Positions 61,921 through 64,000 of a stretch of DNA of 64,000 nt are shown here, one piece after another (position 1 is the stretch's first letter; the number at the start of each line of letters is the position of its first letter). Location: positions 1 to 64,000 of the forward strand of contig CAZFQS010000011.1 of NCBI GenBank assembly GCA_964521285.1, read 5' to 3'. The notes under the pieces are model-generated. The model made no database searches. It had not been told where the DNA came from and saw only the letters and a list, made by a program, of their open reading frames with translations. Both the position numbers and the translations under genes were made by a program. Source of the DNA: G020354785 sp964521285 (GTDB lineage Bacteria > Bacteroidota > Bacteroidia > Bacteroidales > UBA10428).

Positions 61921-64000
61921 TTGACAACCCGGTTTATAAATATCAAAAAGTATAAATCTACTTTTATACTAATACTTACTTTAAGTACATTTTTATTATC
62001 AAATATTCATTGCCAGACTTACCGCATCGATACTCTGGACGGACAAACCATTGAAACATGTTCAGGAACGTTTTATGATAGTGGTGCCGGTGCCGGTGAT
62101 TATTCCAATAGCGAAAATTATACTGTAACTTTTTATACAAGCACTGGCGAGAGAATAACATTTGACTACACATCATTCGATTTAAGAAATGAAGGGGGCG
62201 ATACGCTAAAGGTCTTTGACGGGCCTGATGACACCTATCCTTTACTTGGAGCCCATACCGGCGAGGGTTTATCTTTCACTGTCCAATCCACTGACACCTG
62301 CTTAACTTTTCAGTTTACTTCTGACGGTTCATTAATAAATTCAGGTTGGGAAGCTACAATAAGCTGTTGTCCTGTACCGGCAACATCATCAATAACTGGT
62401 TCAAATGCAGAATGTGTTAACTCTGCAGGAATAGCATATTCAGTTGTTAATACTCCCGGATCAACATATGACTGGATTATTACAGGTGGCACTCAGTCAG
62501 GGGGCGGAAACTCAAACAGCATTACTGTTGACTGGGGTAGTGTCCCGGGGTCAGCCAAAGTACAGGTAGTAGAAGATAATGGATGTACTTTGGGAGACAC
62601 GGTATCATTGGATGTTACTCTTTATCCAATTCCTACAGTAAGCTTTTCAGGTCTTGATTCAGTATATGATATTAATCTTGACGGACCGGCCACACTAACC
62701 GGATTACCTCCTGGAGGTACGTTTTCAGGCAATGGCATCACCGGAGATCAATTCGATCCTGCTGCTGCAGGTTTGGGTAATCATGAAATTGTCTATTCAT
62801 ATACAGATATTAATGGTTGTACAAACACGGACACTAACTATACCAGTGTTCGTGATTATGATGATTATTCAGGAGCAAGATTACTTTCAGATATAGATAA
62901 CTGGTGTTCGTCTGATGCGGCATATTCAAACAGTACAGCAACAGCAGATATGTCTGCCGGTTCATGCTGGACAGGCGGAACAGGTAATAATGTCTGGTTT
63001 AAATTCATTGCTACTACCAATGCAGTGAAAGTAGATGTTATTACCGGGGGTTCCTATGGTAGTATGAGGGGACAGCAAATTGCAATATGGAATACCTCCA
63101 ATGACGAGGTAGCATGTAATAACAGTGCTGACTGGTTTGCAGGAACACTTTCTTTAAGCATGGATACCCTCACAATAGGTCAATATTACTGGATATCTGT
63201 GGATGACAGAAGAACACATGGTACTTTTACATTATGTATTGACGATACTGCAGGCTATGATTTTAAATCAGGAGCAGTTGAACTCACCGACATGTCAAAC
63301 TGGTGCTCTGCAGATGCTGCTTATGATAATACTTATGCAACTCCTGATGAATCAGCAGGTTCATGCTGGACTGGAGGTACAGGGAACAATGTATGGTTTA
63401 AATTCGTCGCTACTACCAATGCAGTGAAAGTAGATGTAATTACAGGGGGTTCTTATGGTACGATGAGAGGCCAGCAAATGGCACTTTGGAACAGTAATGG
63501 AACCGAAGTTAAATGTATAAATGGAGCTGACTGGTATGCAGGAACATTATCTTTAAGCATAGATACCCTGAATATAGGACACGAATACTGGATATCTGTT
63601 GATGACAGACGAACGCACGGAACATTCTCACTTTGCATTGATGATGCAGTGGATTATGATTATAAATCAGGAGCAGTTGAGCTTACTGACCTGTCAAGCT
63701 GGTGCTCTGCAGATGCTTCTTATGATAATACTTATGCCACTCCTGATGAAACAGCCGGTTCATGCTGGACAGGAGGAACAGGTAATAATGTATGGTTCAA
63801 ATTTACTGCTACTACAATTTCGGTAAGTGTCGATGTAATTACAGGGGGCTCTTATGGTACTATGAGGGGTCAGCAAATTGCATTATGGAATAGTGAAGGA
63901 ACTGAAGTTAAATGTATAAATGGAGCTGACTGGTATGCAGGAACATTATCTTTAAGCATCGATACCCTTACCATAGGACACGAATACCGGATATCTGTTG
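61921..64000 (+). CDS. Giant secreted repeat protein: CUB-like, PKD-like and 133-residue modules (3' partial)
   Basis: The frame is open from the stop at 61894 to the window end and has no ATG near its beginning. The likely start is a TTG at 61921, giving a signal peptide (FILILTLSTFLLSNIHC, cut near residue 30). After it come a CUB-like domain at about 41-145 (C...YDSGAGAGDYSNSENYT; FDGPDD), two PKD-like or Ig-like regions at about 146-315, and then 133-residue modules starting at residue 318. Modules 1, 2 and 3 start at 62872, 63271 and 63670, an exact 399-bp period, and carry SCWTGGTGNNVWFKF, GGSYG-x-MRGQQ and SVDDRRTHGTF. Such proteins are exported by T9SS and act as adhesins or large surface proteins. 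The C-terminus is not in the window. Confidence 0.87.
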   Translation, partial: MTTRFINIKKYKSTFILILTLSTFLLSNIHCQTYRIDTLDGQTIETCSGTFYDSGAGAGDYSNSENYTVTFYTSTGERITFDYTSFDLRNEGGDTLKVFDGPDDTYPLLGAHTGEGLSFTVQSTDTCLTFQFTSDGSLINSGWEATISCCPVPATSSITGSNAECVNSAGIAYSVVNTPGSTYDWIITGGTQSGGGNSNSITVDWGSVPGSAKVQVVEDNGCTLGDTVSLDVTLYPIPTVSFSGLDSVYDINLDGPATLTGLPPGGTFSGNGITGDQFDPAAAGLGNHEIVYSYTDINGCTNTDTNYTSVRDYDDYSGARLLSDIDNWCSSDAAYSNSTATADMSAGSCWTGGTGNNVWFKFIATTNAVKVDVITGGSYGSMRGQQIAIWNTSNDEVACNNSADWFAGTLSLSMDTLTIGQYYWISVDDRRTHGTFTLCIDDTAGYDFKSGAVELTDMSNWCSADAAYDNTYATPDESAGSCWTGGTGNNVWFKFVATTNAVKVDVITGGSYGTMRGQQMALWNSNGTEVKCINGADWYAGTLSLSIDTLNIGHEYWISVDDRRTHGTFSLCIDDAVDYDYKSGAVELTDLSSWCSADASYDNTYATPDETAGSCWTGGTGNNVWFKFTATTISVSVDVITGGSYGTMRGQQIALWNSEGTEVKCINGADWYAGTLSLSIDTLTIGHEYRISV
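62872..64000 (+). repeat. Tandem 399-bp modules (at least three)
   Basis: Copies begin at 62872, 63271 and 63670 and the third is cut by the window edge. Copies 2 and 3 are highly similar at DNA level (for example GGAGCAGTTGA and GACTGGTATGCAGGAACATT), while copy 1 is more diverged, as expected from recent duplication or concerted evolution in the downstream part of the array. Confidence 0.93.

Noticed and set aside
1..64000. CRISPR arrays, tRNA/rRNA genes, prophage or transposase genes
   Set aside because: None recognised by eye on either strand; the only repeats are the short tandem array at 23.5 kb, the palindromic element at 26.35 kb and the protein-coding modules at the end.

Overview
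The window is AT-rich chromosomal DNA from a member of the Bacteroidota, probably an anaerobic or facultatively anaerobic Bacteroidales/Marinilabiliales-like lineage. The signs are a secreted protein ending in a type IX secretion (T9SS) sorting domain, several promoters resembling the Bacteroidota TTTG / TAnnTTTG consensus, a serC-serA-DUF1015 run, a PorE-like OmpA protein, GTP-dependent PEP carboxykinase together with pyruvate phosphate dikinase, and an NfnAB-type transhydrogenase. Few starts have a Shine-Dalgarno sequence, as usual in this phylum. I found no rRNA, tRNA, CRISPR array or transposase gene.

Region 1 (about 1-22.1 kb) is an exopolysaccharide/O-antigen-type locus of the Wzx/Wzy kind. 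It holds the end of a polymerase-like membrane protein, a flippase, five GT4-type glycosyltransferases in two opposed groups, a hexapeptide acyltransferase, an SGNH-like lipoprotein, a methyltransferase, a large secreted pectate-lyase/cadherin/beta-helix protein with a T9SS tail, and, at the far end, an initiating sugar-phosphate transferase with an unusual N-terminal half. Its most distinctive part is an operon at 14.3-19.1 kb: acyl carrier protein, asparagine-synthase-type amidotransferase, NAD-synthetase-like enzyme and AMP-forming ligase, with a second AMP-forming ligase facing it. This looks like a carboxylate activation and amidation set for decorating the polymer or its lipid/acyl part.

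Region 2 (22.5-37.7 kb) is mostly housekeeping: xerD, ppdK, a creatininase-family amidohydrolase with a sodium/solute symporter, pckG, plsY, rpsA with a long charged N-terminal tail, a STAS protein, rnz and guaA.

Region 3 (37.7-48 kb) is rich in regulatory proteins: two SiaC-type phosphoproteins, one SiaB-type kinase, a CtpA-type protease, a TerB/ABC-2 fusion transporter, clpB, a second STAS protein and an Hpt phosphotransfer protein. With the STAS protein at 34.75 kb this suggests a partner-switching network with some of its members elsewhere in the genome.

Region 4 (48-61.5 kb) has a TPR protein, a PorE-like OmpA protein, gcvT, comB, serC-serA-DUF1015, a YfcE-like phosphoesterase, rsmE, a DHOD-like protein and nfnB/nfnA. 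Region 5 (61.9 kb to the end) is the 5' part of a very large secreted repeat protein with a CUB-like domain, PKD-like domains and at least three copies of an exact 399-bp module. It runs off the window.
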